Shown: positions 36,106 to 52,250 of the stretch, piece after piece
Position numbering within the stretch: position 1 is the stretch's first letter
Layout of the letters: each line of letters begins with the position of its first letter
Origin: Adiantum capillus-veneris
Lineage: Eukaryota > Streptophyta > Polypodiopsida > Polypodiales > Pteridaceae
Assembly (NCBI GenBank): GCA_014529385.2
Contig: CM043959.1
Location: 3,636,358-3,700,357 of the forward strand
Reading direction: 5' to 3'
DNA: 64,000 nt
Made by a program: the position numbers and the translations under genes
Notes under the pieces: model-generated
What the model was told of the DNA's origin: nothing
Databases searched by the model: none
The model's input: only the letters and a program-made list of their open reading frames with translations

Positions 36106-36500
36106 TGTTAGCAGCAAGCTAACCCATGTACATTTTTTGGGAGCTTTATTGTAAAACACTTATTCTTTTGATAAATTGGGAATATTGTAACTCCTATTTT
36201 CCAAGTCAATATTGTAATCTATGAGCCGGAGCTATAAGCTTTCAGATTGTATCAATTTATCCTAAGTTGTTAGAGCTCCCAGATAATTAGTTTTTGACCA
36301 AAGAAACCTTGGCTAAGGTATAAAGGCCAATTTTGTAAAGTTATTATTAAGTTTTTGGATAAGAAATACACAGCGTGCACTAACGGCACTCACTTCTCTC
36401 CTTCTCATGCTTCCTACTCCCTTGTCAGTTGTCACATTGCAGTGCCATCAGTTGCGTTGTAATCACAAGTAAGAGCTCTATGCATTGATGTAAACATATA
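36093..36500 (+). repeat. Polypurine tract and 3' LTR
   Basis: GAGGAGGGGGGGAA (about 36092-36105) is followed by an LTR start TGTTAGCAGCAAGCTAACC, which itself contains the inverted repeat GTTAGC/GCTAAC. A TATA box (TATAAA, 36319-36324) and a U5-like pyrimidine-rich stretch follow. The end lies near 36475-36500 (..TAATCACA). The target duplication cannot be checked without the 5' LTR. Confidence 0.6.
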
Positions 36501-36992
36501 TTGGTAAATCATAGCTTTTAACATCGTCAACCCGCGGCCTAAATTCATCATAAGTAGAAATTTAAGCTAGGAAATCACAAAATAAGCATATGTGGGGTAT
36601 TGGGGCATCATTGCTAAGCATTTAGATGCATTTGGGGTCAGAAACGACTAGGTCAAAATCTCACTGATGTTAATAATCATGTTTTTTACACTTCATCAAA
36701 AGCGAGATTTGAGACCATAAACATGTGCGCTTAGGTCTTATATACTTGTCCTAGAAGTTTTGTAACATTCGGATGTTCTTTGGTGTTGTAACAGTCATGT
36801 TTTGTTTGCCGAGTAGTGACTAGTTTTTGATGACTTAGGTCATTTGAGTGTAGCTTGTGTTAGATGTACGTTGTCTATTGTTTTTTAGGAGTGACACCCT
36901 CTTGTAGCCTCTATGCACTAGTTGAGTCAGCTTCGTCCCATGGATTGACAATTATGTTTGTGGTTCTCGCTATGTCTGCAATAAGATAAGAG

Positions 36993-37229
36993 CACCCAAG
37001 AAGCATAGCTCAGTTGGTGAATGGTGAGACCTTTGAGATGCAACCCCAAGGTTCAGGGTTCAAGCCTCACAATTTGTGTTCTCTTGGGTGTATTCTCCTC
37101 CCCTATTGGGGGGTGGTTCCCACGGTTTCCCCTTGAGGGTGTAATGTACAGCAATGTACATATGTAAATACATGATATGTGTATAGTTTTCCCTGCTTCC
37201 TTCCCCGCACTGCTGGTGAAAAAACATAA
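36993..37229 (+). mobile_element. tRNA-derived SINE with perfect 13-bp target duplication
   Basis: This 237-bp element is flanked by AATAAGATAAGAG at 36980-36992 and 37230-37242, identical over 13 bp. The 5' part has an RNA polymerase III A box (TAGCTCAGTTGG, 37006-37017) and a B box (GGTTCAAGCCT, 37057-37067). The body carries a CCCCTATTGGGGGG inverted motif and the tail is A-rich (GAAAAAACATAA). Intact duplications suggest a relatively recent insertion. The family is unknown to me. Confidence 0.85.
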
Positions 37230-37242
37230 AATAAGATAAGAG

Positions 37243-39880
37243 TGAGGTTAGGAAACCCATCCACAACAATTAATTCAAGTCCATTGAAGTATTGTTACAC
37301 ATGTAAAAAGGACACGGATATTGGGGGAGACTTTCCTTATATGGATGTCCTACTTGGAATGGCTAATTTGGACAACATTGATTGGGTACACCTCACAACA
37401 ACCATAGACACTTGGGGAAATAGAAAAGCAACTTGGGTAACACTTGAGGGTAAGAAATACTGTAGGTTTCACCAATGGATATGTTAAGTGCAATATGTGT
37501 GTCTTTTGAGGATACAAAGAGTGAAGACCTGAATGACTCCAAGCTACTAGTGCCTCAAAAGATTGTGATCAATGTGATTTAGAGATGGATTGCTGACAAA
37601 AATTGATTTTGAGCTTGAAAGGGAATCTGACTTGCATATTCCCTCAAGTCGAGAAACAAAACTCTCAAGCCCAAGTACCACGTCATATGAAAATATATCC
37701 TAGAGTGAAGAGGACATAAATGAGGAGAAATCGAGTGATTCCATGCTGGTAGCAATGCAAAATCAAAAATTAGACAAGAGCAGTAAGATATATAAGAGGC
37801 GACGATATCCAGCGAATGTACATTATCGTGCTGTGACACATACATAGTTGGAACGAATGCTACAAGATCTATCTTGTGACTTTTTAGATACATAAGTATA
37901 TTTTCCATAATGTACATAGGCATATCTAATTATAATGTTAATCTTTCTATCTCATACTATTATTTATCTCAAGGGTAACATATTCTTACTTTACCATTAG
38001 AAAGTACTATGGAAAAAAGTGTCAATAGCTTCACCTCTTTAACTTGGGGCAAAAAGCATTGGTTCTTTCTTTCTACTATCTCATTATTATCTCACACCCT
38101 AGCTAGAGCATATATCTAGGGTAACTTCCAATATATATATATATTCTATGTATTTATCATATTTTTCTTATATTTCTTTATCATAGCTACTAGGAAGGAA
38201 TCAGATCCTAGTGGGACACTAGCTTGCATGATTTTCAAAGATACACCTATTTTAATGCATTATTGCAAGCATGATTACAAAACTCTGTCAAGGAGCAAGG
38301 TCATGCTTTCATATTGCATGAGGTGTCCATTGGAATCAAATGAAAGTCTAAGCTAAGGGGACCACGAGAAGGCTTTTGCTGCTAGAAATGTACCCTATTT
38401 TGATGATTTTTTTACACAAGGTTCCAATCCAAATTGAAAAAAATATATAAAATGGAGGTCGTAGCTTATGAGCTGAATTTTTTACTCTTGTTTTTATTTC
38501 TTTATTTGGAGCCACGGTTAAGGAGACATGATCAAAATGGTGGACCCCAGTATGCCCACATCATGCAGGGACAACTCATTTGAAACTTTGCCAGTTCCTA
38601 TTCACACTGGCTCTTCTCTTTCTTGTTTAACCCTTGAGGGTTCCCTTAACAGATAAAAGGGGACCTCTTCTTCATTGAAAACCATTTAAGAGGGAGTGTG
38701 AGGATTCATGCCAAATTATCCTTTAACCCTATACTTTCCTTTGAGGAAGGCTAGCTTAACTTGAACGCATCCTTGTAAACATCAACTCCAATAAATCAAG
38801 GTTGAAGTCTTCTATCTCTTGCCATCTTCATCAAACTGGCAAAACGTTGTCAAAGGGGTTGATAAGTAAGGTGTTTCTTTTTTCTTTGTTATTTTGTTTT
38901 CGTTTTTCATCTCCAAGCCCAACTTATACCTCGATGTCTTCTACTATTTCTACCTCTACTCTTATCTCCATCTCTTTTGTGTCCTAATTGTTTCTCTTGA
39001 AGAAATTTAAGAAACGACACTCTATCAACAAGCTTCTTGTGAAGAAATACTAGGGCACAAGATACATCTCTCCCCGCTACAGGTGCATCTCTCCCCAAAG
39101 TATTCTTATTGCCCACGGGAAAGAATAGGGGTTGGGAGGGAAACTTCTCATCTCTTCACTTCTATCATATCTACATCTTGCACATACTAGAGTTATCCTA
39201 GATGAATAATCCACATGATGTGAATTTCTATCACTTCCACTCTATGTTATCTATTGCAATTAATGTATAGATTAGTTGTAAAATACACTTTCAACAACGT
39301 ATAGTATTTCTCTTTGGCATAGAAAGGATCAATGAAATACTTCTTTCACTGGATCCCATTATACTATCTCTTATAGACTATAATTTTTCTTTTGACGTAA
39401 GTGTAGTTATCTTGCTATGAACCAAGAGGATTTGTACACGCAATTAATCCAATCACTAGACAAAACATATATATTATGGTTAGATCAAAATTACAATTCC
39501 AGAAAAGAATTCATAGCCCGTTTGGTCGGCAAATATTGAACGCCATTAACTCATCTATTAACCCTTTCATATTACCCATGATACGATACAACCATAGCCT
39601 TGATGTTTTCATATTTGTGTTGTTTTGATATTCTCTTTTGTATTATTTCTTTGTGTGTGTGAGTGCAAGAGAAAAAGAGTGGGGCTTCTTTGATTGCACT
39701 TCCTTCCAAACCCTAGACTTCATGGCATCTATGGTATAACTCCTTCATATAGTTTCTGGAGTTCTCTCACAAACTCTCACAGCCAAAATCCCGGTGCTTT
39801 CCTGGCAAGACCGCAAACTTCTTGACATATTTTTGGTGAACCATGGGTGATCATGTGTAATCATGTGGAGAAAAGGGTAT
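37243..39880. other. No firm gene; LTR-like end before the next gag
   Basis: A plus-strand frame at 37242-37487 with paired Cys (YCYTCKKD) is unrecognised. The rest is AT-rich with short frames. The 39640-39840 stretch (pyrimidine-rich, followed directly by the gag-like frame) may be the U5 of the next element's LTR, but no PBS could be named with confidence. Confidence 0.4.
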
Positions 39881-39891
39881 GCATTTTGACC

Positions 39892-41975
39892 GTGCAACAA
39901 TGCAAATGTTTCAAGCATTTGCAATGTTCATGCAACAACAACATGCCATTGAAAGAAGGGAGATTTGAGCAACCAAATCCATGCAAGCGGTCATCAACAG
40001 AATGGATTAGTTCAATGGCAAAGATGTAACCAAGTACTTGCACGAGTATGTGAAGGAGATGGAGCTGCATCGCGTGTCAGAAGGTGAGATGATTCAAATC
40101 TTTGAGCTAGTTGTTGCTCTAGAAATTAGGGAACATGTTAGGGAAATTAAAGATGGGCATGGGAGAAACTACGAAGAACTCAAAGTAGCATTAAAGGAGG
40201 AATATTTCATGGAGGACTCTAAGAGAGTGAAAAAAAGGACATTCTTAGAATGGGTAGTCAAGCCAAAGCAAGGACTATCAAAAACATAGCTACTTAAGAA
40301 TTGGATCGGCGCTATGCACAACTCACCAAGATAGAAAAGGCCACATCAGATGCAGAGAAGACAGATCTTTTCTTACAAGCTGCAGGTAAAGAGTTTCAAG
40401 AAAATTTGGAGCTTCTTCTTGAAGATAAAGAGGTTTATCAAGGACTAAAGAAGAAGGGACAAGATGGCAATAAACACTACAAGTCCTTCCACCTCAACTT
40501 CTGACAAAACGGTAAAGCCTACTTTTATAGCTCCTAAGTTTGATGATTCCAAGCTATATGATCTTGTGAAGGGAATGCGTGACTCGAAGGTGAAGCTTGA
40601 AAATCTTGAAGAAAAAGGCCAACCATCAGGGACACTTCCTAGGCAAAGACAATAGCCCAAAGAAGGGTTTGTTAATAGATGTGTTTGATGTGATAGTACG
40701 GACCATGTAAGAAGGGATTGTGATAGTTTTAGTGATGCTTTGACAAAACATGTTGTCTTTTTTAAGGATGGTAAAATCCACTTAAGAGAGACAAGTCTAC
40801 CCTTGAGAACTAACTTTGGGAAAGGAGGAACGAAAACCTTAGTTGAGGATATGGAAACTAACCATGCCACCTCTTCAGTTGAGGCACTTACTTATGGAGT
40901 AAAAATTGAGCATCTTAGTGATGAAGAGGTGAGTGACCATCATGGTCAACTTTGGCCAAATGTCATGAAATTGGATAAAAAGGGAAAGCTTACAAAAGAG
41001 ATTCTACATGATACAGGTGATTGCATATGTTTAGAAACAGGGTGGAGTGATCCAGTGGATTCAATGTCTGTCCATGCCTACATTACAAACTGCCAAAGCC
41101 ATGAAGCGATTGGAGAAGAAAAGCGTAGGCATGAAAATGGTGATGAAGGGCCTTCAAAAAGAGCTACAAGAAGTGGAGGGAGGAATTATGCAACACCTTT
41201 GTGAGCACCACCAACACAGGAGGCACATTCACCAGAAGTGATCATGGAGTAATCTACAACAACAAAGAAAAAGGAGCCAACAAAAGGTAAGACAAAAGGA
41301 CCATCTTACCAACTACAATCTGACATTGAGCTTGCTACAGACTTGAAGAAAGCTCTAGAGGAGAGGATTTTGGATAGTAAGGTTGAGTTTACTTTGGGGG
41401 AGGTTCTTGGCATATCCAAGCATGAATTCTATGAATAATTATTCGACATCATCAAGAGAAAGAAGCAAACACTTGGAGAGCCTATTCACCCACAAACCTA
41501 AAGGCGATATTGTGAAGACACAAGGAGTACAGGTGCATGCTAAAGAATTTGATGCCATGGTGGGATGCTACCAATCTCCTTGGAATGTAAGGCAAGTGAA
41601 ATTTGTTGATGTGAAGGGGAAGAGTCTCAAAGTATTCCTAGGAGCCACTATTTTAGAAGCCATTGGGCACGGGCTACTACAGAGACATTGATAAAGGTAG
41701 GTGATCTTGAAGAACCATTTGTTGCCTTAATTGACCATGGTTTTAAAATAAATATAATGTCAAAAAGTCTTTACAAAAAATTAAAATGGCCAATGGACAT
41801 AGAACATGGTTGGATGTTCAGAGTGGCAAACAATTCATCATGTGAATTGTATGCAGCATGTTCAAGTATAAAGGTGACAATAGGTGATATAAAGGTTGAG
41901 AAAAACTTCTTTATACAACAAGACACATCTTCATATCATCTTATCCTTGGACAACCTTACATTGTGGGAGTTTGA
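39892..41975 (+). pseudogene. Degenerate Ty3-type gag-protease region
   Basis: A gag core reads through several stops (FNGKDVTKYLHEYVKEM; EIREHVREIKDGHGRNYEEL). A CCHC knuckle at about 40682-40723 (CxxC, four residues, His, four residues, Cys) contains an in-frame stop in its first loop. After 41383 the frame includes a pepsin-like protease core with LIDHGFKINIMSKSLY and YHLILGQPYI. The usual Asp-Ser/Thr-Gly is Asp-His-Gly, which would be inactive. No RT follows before 43 kb. A frame at 42278-42547 may be a further remnant. Confidence 0.65.
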
Positions 41976-42779
41976 ATGGAAACAAAGGTAATGGATGATG
42001 GTTCAGCTTATGCAGCGATACAAAGCAAAGATGGTAAACGAGCTGTTCAATTTCTCACAATTTGTGTAACCATGACAACCTCAAAGATCATCCTCTACCA
42101 AAGGTGAGAAAACAGTTTCATGACCATAAGGAAATGATGGATTTTGGCCAAGTACCATTGTAAAGCGGGATTGTAGTGGCACAGAAAGAAAATGGGTCTC
42201 ACCTAATCCAAAAATAAGTGAAACTTTCTCAACGGGCTCCTTGATAACAAGAAATAGATTAGTATGTTGTACAAAATTTGAAGATTTTGAAGAGATGTGA
42301 GAGGCAATATGTACAAATAGGCATGAAAGAGAGCGGGTTGCTAGAGCCTACTAAAAATGTTCTAGGTTTGTGTGAGCAAGTTTCTTTTGCAAATACTATG
42401 GGTGAGCTTGATGCTATAATGGAGTTTAGTGTGCATCTTGAAAATGAAGTTGTGGAAGTATGCTCTATGGAAATGTATCAAGTCATAGAAGCCTTTAAAG
42501 AAACCCAATGTTTTAAGCAAACAGTTGGTTCAGAAGTCCATGTATGACATGCAACACGGGGTGGTGGAATTCCACCCCAGAGAGTATTGGCCCCAAACCT
42601 TGGTGCCCCTTTCCATAATTCTGTATATTGCATCAACACGATACAAGCCAAGACTCCACACTTTGCAGTTTCTCCAGGAAATATGCTAGAGAATGAGCCC
42701 ATGGCCTCATACTTAAAGGCCTTAGGCCCAAAAGCAGTTACATTAGAAGCCTTCAAACTCAAAAGCATCTGGTCCAAAA

Positions 42780-43140
42780 GCAATGCCAGAAAAAAATTGC
42801 CAACATGATTTACAAAAATCCGTACAACTGCCACATCAGCAATGCAAATCATGGAAATCCGTAAGGCTACCATGCCAGCTTGCCAGTGCGATTCGCAAGC
42901 TGTCCGTACAACTGCCACATCATCAACTGCTATGCAAGTCTTTGTGTGTGTGTGATTCTTGCTTTATTTTATTTCCTTTATATCACTTGGGCCCCATCGA
43001 ACGGGGTCCCATAAGTTGGTAGGAGTTCTTCTTTTATTGTTGCTTGTTCTTTATGTCACTTGGGCCCCATCGAACGGGGTCCCATATGTTGGTAGGACTT
43101 CTTCTTCTATTGTTGCTTGTTCTTCTTAGGGTTTAGGCCC
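42780..43140. repeat. Degenerate TCCGTACAACTGCCACATCAGC-type repeats and a 73-bp tandem pair
   Basis: The word CCGTACAACTGCCACATCA recurs at about 42820 and 42904, with degenerate copies between. Similar words recur at 44395-44500 (CCGTACAGTCTACCATGTCAG; TGTACAGCTGCCATGTCAG), suggesting two related LTR pieces. A 73-bp tandem duplication follows at 42983-43055 and 43056-43128, each with the inverted motif GGGCCCC..GGGGTCCC. Confidence 0.75.
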
Positions 43141-43686
43141 GTTGGCCATGATGTGAAGGTTGGATCTGCTCTTCAGTGACTTGATACGTCAGCACTTTGT
43201 GACAAGACCCGACACATCTAGTACTTGTACAAAGATGACAGTCACATCACAAGATATCACATGAAAAATCACAAAAAAAAATCATTCCAAATCTCAGACC
43301 ACGACTTCCTGCAACGTATTTAGTAATCGCATATAGATCCATTCTCGACCTCATTGATGCTAGATTAACTAATCCTTATTGCAATCATGTCTATAGAGAT
43401 TTATGAGACCGAAATGCTGTAGTCATTTTGTCTTTCAATTCCTGCACTCAAACAAGTCAAGTGAGAGAGTACAAATCAATCATATTCAATTTCGGTAATC
43501 TTGTTTCATAAAGTCATTTAGCAGAATATTATCAGCCCATTAGTATCCTTGAAACCCAAAGGGGACATCAGTGATCTTATTCAAATCGAGGTAATATGTT
43601 GACAAAGGAGCAGAGTGACTCCCCTCTTGTGAAAACCTGCTGCACCGGATTCACCCTTGCTGAGTTCGAGGTTCTATCAGAGTAGA

Positions 43687-44265
43687 CTATGCTAAATTGA
43701 ATGCTTCAAGGTAAAGTTCCAAAACCTGATGAGTATCTACTAGGTCCTCCTCCTCCATCCACTTTGCATCTAATGCCGGATAGTTCCTGAATTTAACCAA
43801 GAACCACCAAATCACTTTACCTTTCATTTTTCTTTCCTTCTGTGATAAAATTTGTTTAGGAACGAGTATTTCCTTGCTCTCTTCCACTTTGGGTTGCCTC
43901 ATCTGGCGCCCCATCAACGGGCACATCACCTTTATAAGCCTTTAAGAGAATCACATGGAATCCATTGTGAATCTTCCAATTATCGGGCAGCTTGAGTCAA
44001 AAGGAGACATCATTTATCTTTTCTTTAATCTGGAAAGGGTCATAATACCTCATGCTAAGCTTTGCAAAAATCTGCTCCTTTCCTTTTTGTTTCCTTAGGC
44101 GTGCCTTCTCAAAAATGTAAGAGCACCCAATTGTCTTCCTTTAATTTAAAATCTCGTCGATGTTAATCTACTGCCTTCTTATGTCATTCTTGAGATTTCT
44201 CTAAAAGCCTCTCGGACCTTGACAAAAGCAGTGTCCAAGTCCCTCGTGTCCTCCTGGCTTCAAAA
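43687..44265 (-). pseudogene. Second chromovirus: integrase C-terminus and chromodomain
   Basis: On the minus strand a degenerate integrase C-terminal domain (AKLSMRYYDPFQIKEKINDV, then a TGA, then LKLPDNWKIHNGFHVILLK) leads to a chromodomain (KVIWWFLVKFRNYPALDAKW, MEEEDLVD) and a stop at 43687. The remaining integrase and RNase H are absent upstream. It pairs with the RT fragment at 46090-46600 on the same strand, so both probably come from one element with its middle lost or replaced. Confidence 0.7.
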
Positions 44266-44559
44266 TTCATATCCTAGGTCTAGGGAATGTTTTGATCTAC
44301 CAACTGATTCCCTTTTTCCTTTCTTTCCTTGTACCCTGAGACCTTGCAAACCACAAGATAGGCCACGTCAACACCAACGTAGATATGTCGAGTTCCGTAC
44401 AGTCTACCATGTCAGCAAGTCAAGACAAATTGTGAGGTTTTGTACAGCTGCCATGTCAGCCAGTCATCATGAATTGTGGGATTCTATTCAGGCAGCCATG
44501 TCATCACTTTGTGGGTGTGTGTGTGTGTCCAAGTTCCTTTGACACATCGTCCATCTGTG

Positions 44560-45195
44560 ACATTTCTCCTTTATGTTTACTGCAGGAAAGACTAGGTAGA
44601 AGGTGACCAATTAGCAGAAGATAGACTCTCGTCTTGGAGATCTTCCGAGTAGGTTTATGGAAGATAGACTCTCGCTCTTACAAGAGCTTCCAAAATCTCG
44701 TAAAAGAGGGGAAAATCTCACAAAAGAGGGGGAAATCCCCTTAAGCATTTAGAGAGTAATTCTTTCTCTCTCTTAGTTAAAAGCAACAAAACAACAAAGG
44801 ATGGACGTTTGCCCTATTCATAAAGGTCCTGAGGTGTCAAAAAGTTAAATATTCAATCCCTACAAGGAGGGGGCGAGCCCTACATGAGGGGGGATGAGAG
44901 AGAACACCCACACTCTCACACAAGGCAGTATTGTACAAAGAAAGCAAAAGGGACACTTGTCAAGTTCCTCCTCATGTTGCCCTCATGGTGTGCCTGAAGC
45001 CTATTGGTTGGCCACCCAAGGGGTCCAATGATAATTTAGGAGATTTAATTAATTGATTTTTCATTTATCTAGCCCTCACTCTCAAAGGGGAAAGGGGGAC
45101 ACTTGTCTCAAGGCTACCCTTGCTACTTGTAATGCCTCCTCCTTATGATTGGCTAGGCCTAGAGGGGTCCAATGAGCTTCAATCATGAGCTACAA

Positions 45196-45229
<34 letters not shown>

Positions 45230-46085
45230 CGACCCAAGCAAGCTAGGGGGTTTCTTAGGGGGTATACTCACCCACACACACTCACAAACATTCTCATTGT
45301 GTGCTATGCAAAGTGCAAGAGCTCCCTCTCCTTCTCCAAGCAAGTAGAGGTTGAGAGCCTACACCAACACTCTTGGCTATGGAGTGCAAATCCAACCAAG
45401 ATCCATGCTTCAATTCTTAAGCTTCCATCTCCTTCTTCTTCATTACTATGCTATTATGTATGCTAGCAACAAGAATTATGATAATTGAGGAACTAATTCT
45501 TTCTCCTATCAAATGTTTCTTCTTCCTCTTCCCTACCCTCATTCCCTGCTAGCTCTCTCCACCTTCGAAGGTGTTTGAGGTCTTGGGACTGAGGCTTGGG
45601 ATAGTTAAAGCTTTCTTTAAGTTTATGTTATGCTTGTGATGCATGAAGTTTTCCATCTTCATTGCATCACCTAGGTTACAAGGAACACAAAGATTGTATT
45701 GTAACAAGTCTCTCTTAATGGGAGAAATCATAATACAAATGCCTATTGGATGGGGGACCGGCTCCACATAAATCCGTTCCTCAACTGTTGTCATGTTCTC
45801 TAAATTCTCTCTCTTGCAAAAGTATTGTTCATGCCAAGTTAGCTAATTGCTATGATTATGTTGCTATCTTCAATTATGTTCACCCGCTATGCTCACAAAG
45901 TCATTTCTCAAAAGTACTCTCAATAATTTCAGCTACTCTCAAATTAAATAGGCCAATTCCATTACACTTCTTCTACGGAGAATCCGATCCGACCCCAAAT
46001 TTATTAGCCACTCCCACCCTTCATACATCACGTATCGTGCTCTGTCTTACAGGGCATAAAGCCCCTCCAGTAAACTTGCAATAGG
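44560..46085. other. Non-coding sequence separating two pol fragments
   Basis: No pol motif lies between the chromodomain piece and the RT piece. Two imperfect direct copies (GGGACACTTGTC.. to ..GGGGTCCAATGA) occur at about 44948-45035 and 45088-45175. A poly-G run is at 45196-45228. This could be another inserted element, but no ends were identified. Confidence 0.4.
45196..45228. repeat. Poly-G run, 33 bases
   Basis: Thirty-three consecutive G residues, flanked by CTACAA and TCGACCC. Runs this long are rare, can form G-quadruplexes, and are prone to sequencing length error. Confidence 0.9.
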
Positions 46086-46089
46086 GCCT

Positions 46090-46600
46090 TTAAAATTTCT
46101 CCATTAAGCGATTGAATGTGGCTTGAGCATTTTTCAAGCCAAAAGGCATGACAAAATATTCATAAAGACCAGTCATTGTGCGAAAAGAAGTCTTTACAAT
46201 ATCTTCATTCACTATCCTTATTTGATGATATCCACTTTTTAGGTCAATCCTACTGAAGTAGGTAGAGCCTTGTAGCTTATGAAATAGATCTTCTACCTGT
46301 GGTACGGGAAATCTATTTTTGATAGTGATCTGGTTTGATGCTCTATAGTCAACACACATATGATATGTGCCATTTCTTTTGCACTAGTAGGACTGGTGAA
46401 CAAAAGGGAGAGGATCTAGGACTCACCATCCCCTTGTCTACTAGCTCATGCACTTGCATCATAATCTCCTCTTGCTGATCTTGAGAAACTCTATAAGGAG
46501 GTTTATTAGGCAGTGGGCTCCCATGTAGAAGCTCTATCTTATGGTCATCATCCCCTCTTTTTGGAGGTAACTCCATAGGGATGTCATCGATAAATATTGA
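46090..46600 (-). pseudogene. Second chromovirus: N-terminal half of reverse transcriptase
   Basis: The minus strand carries the pre-RT segment (MELPPKRGDDDHKIELLHG; KPPYRVSQDQQEEI), a frame change near 46360, then CVDYRASNQITIKN, FSRIDLKSGYHQIRI and FVMPFGLKNAQATFNRLM. The RT stops just before the expected YxDD active site, at 46090. Upstream homology ends near 46600, where an unrelated (GT)n-containing segment and an LTR-like sequence begin. Confidence 0.85.
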
Positions 46601-46698
46601 AGTGCGCAAGCGGGTGCGTGTGTGAGTGTGCGCAACAATGGAAAAGAGAGGTGAAGAGGAGATTTTGTGTTTGTAGGGTCTAAAACTCACTCTCAATA

Positions 46699-47779
46699 TG
46701 TTAGACCCCTGATTATATTATGTACATAATGAATAAGTATAGTAGGCGGGCTCTTGGCCTAAATGGCCATATGGGGCTTTACCCCAACAAACTCCCACGT
46801 AAAGGCCAATGTGGTCATAAGAGAGATAAGAAAATCGTTACAAAACCTGTACAAGGTCATCACAAGTATGACCTCAGCCAACGTCCACTGGCTCATTGAA
46901 TCTACGTGTATCCAGCTCTAATTGTAGAGTAAGTATAGAGCGATCGACCACATACTACTCACCAAAGCTGCACACATCCTGCAGGTATCTCACATACATT
47001 GCAAAGTGCCCCTCTGTTCAAGGCCAACATCAGCCACTACATGACTGACTACTCCCACTGCAAGTGCATCTATCGCAAATGAAATCTTGGGTCTTGGTAT
47101 CTCATACATGAGACTCCGGATTGCTAATGCAATCCTGGAAATATCTTCCAATATGACCATCTTGGTCAAATCTGGCTTAGAACTCAACTCGAGCTCAATT
47201 CATGGCAATCACCCTAACACCCGAACTCCAATCCTTGGAATCCATCCTTGTGTCCATCATATGTCACATGCACACCAAGAGCATTTGTCTGTCTTAAACC
47301 CCGTGTGTGGCAAGAGGCAATTCCTAGATCCAACTCACATGCATCAACCTCTGGCCTAAGCATATCCATGAATGATTGAATTGTGGCTAGATCCTCAACA
47401 CTCAAGCCATCCATATCCATCATCGCATCCACAAATGACATGCCCCGCTGCACAGATGTCTACACAGCTTGCTCAACATGCTCACAAACTGGAGCATCAT
47501 GTGACCTATTCACAAAAGACACATGCATCATCTCTTTGCATGAATGTGTACTCACAAATACTGTGCCATTTTGCACATGACGTACTCGCATCACATGAAT
47601 CATACCAGCACTAGCACCTCTCGCTATGACTAGCTGTGTCAGGACAATGGTAGGACCAGGCATGGCCAAGGGCCAGGATGGACATGCAGTCAAGGGGGTC
47701 CCTATATTTAGAAGGCCAAGGGCCTATATAGGGCATGGCTGGGTGGTGATGAGCATGTTCCAATCCCCTTACCCTTTCA
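46699..47779 (+). repeat. Probable LTR (5') of a truncated LTR retrotransposon
   Basis: The sequence starts TGTTAGACCCC at 46699 and ends ..CCCTTTCA at 47779, one base before an initiator-Met-type PBS. TATA-like words (CTATATTTA, CTATATAGGG) lie near 47702 and 47724, giving a short R-U5. The start is a guess based on TG and on the end of the RT homology. A shorter LTR starting near 47636 is also possible. Open frames inside on the minus strand look fortuitous. Confidence 0.4.
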
Positions 47780-47780
47780 C

Positions 47781-47794
47781 TGGTATCAGAGCTC
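47781..47794 (+). promoter_or_regulatory. Primer-binding site, initiator-Met tRNA type
   Basis: TGGTATCAGAGCTC is the classic plant retrotransposon PBS. It is followed by a purine-rich leader and an ATG (47811) in MEEGGRRPIDCMSM, which runs straight into (CT)n. Confidence 0.8.
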
Positions 47795-47853
47795 AGGGGG
47801 GAGAAGCCATGGAGGAAGGGGGAAGGAGACCGATCGATTGCATGAGCATGATA

Positions 47854-52250
<4,397 letters not shown>

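Noticed and set aside
36993-37075. Possible tRNA gene
   Set aside because: A and B boxes are present but cloverleaf arms do not pair well, and the element continues to an A-rich tail inside a 13-bp target duplication. It is a SINE.
37242-37487. Frame with YCYTCKKD after the SINE
   Set aside because: Isolated CxxC only. No second pair, no splice context and no recognised family.
46990-47693. Series of minus-strand frames opposite the probable LTR
   Set aside because: No conserved motif, and on the wrong strand relative to the PBS. Treated as fortuitous within LTR sequence.
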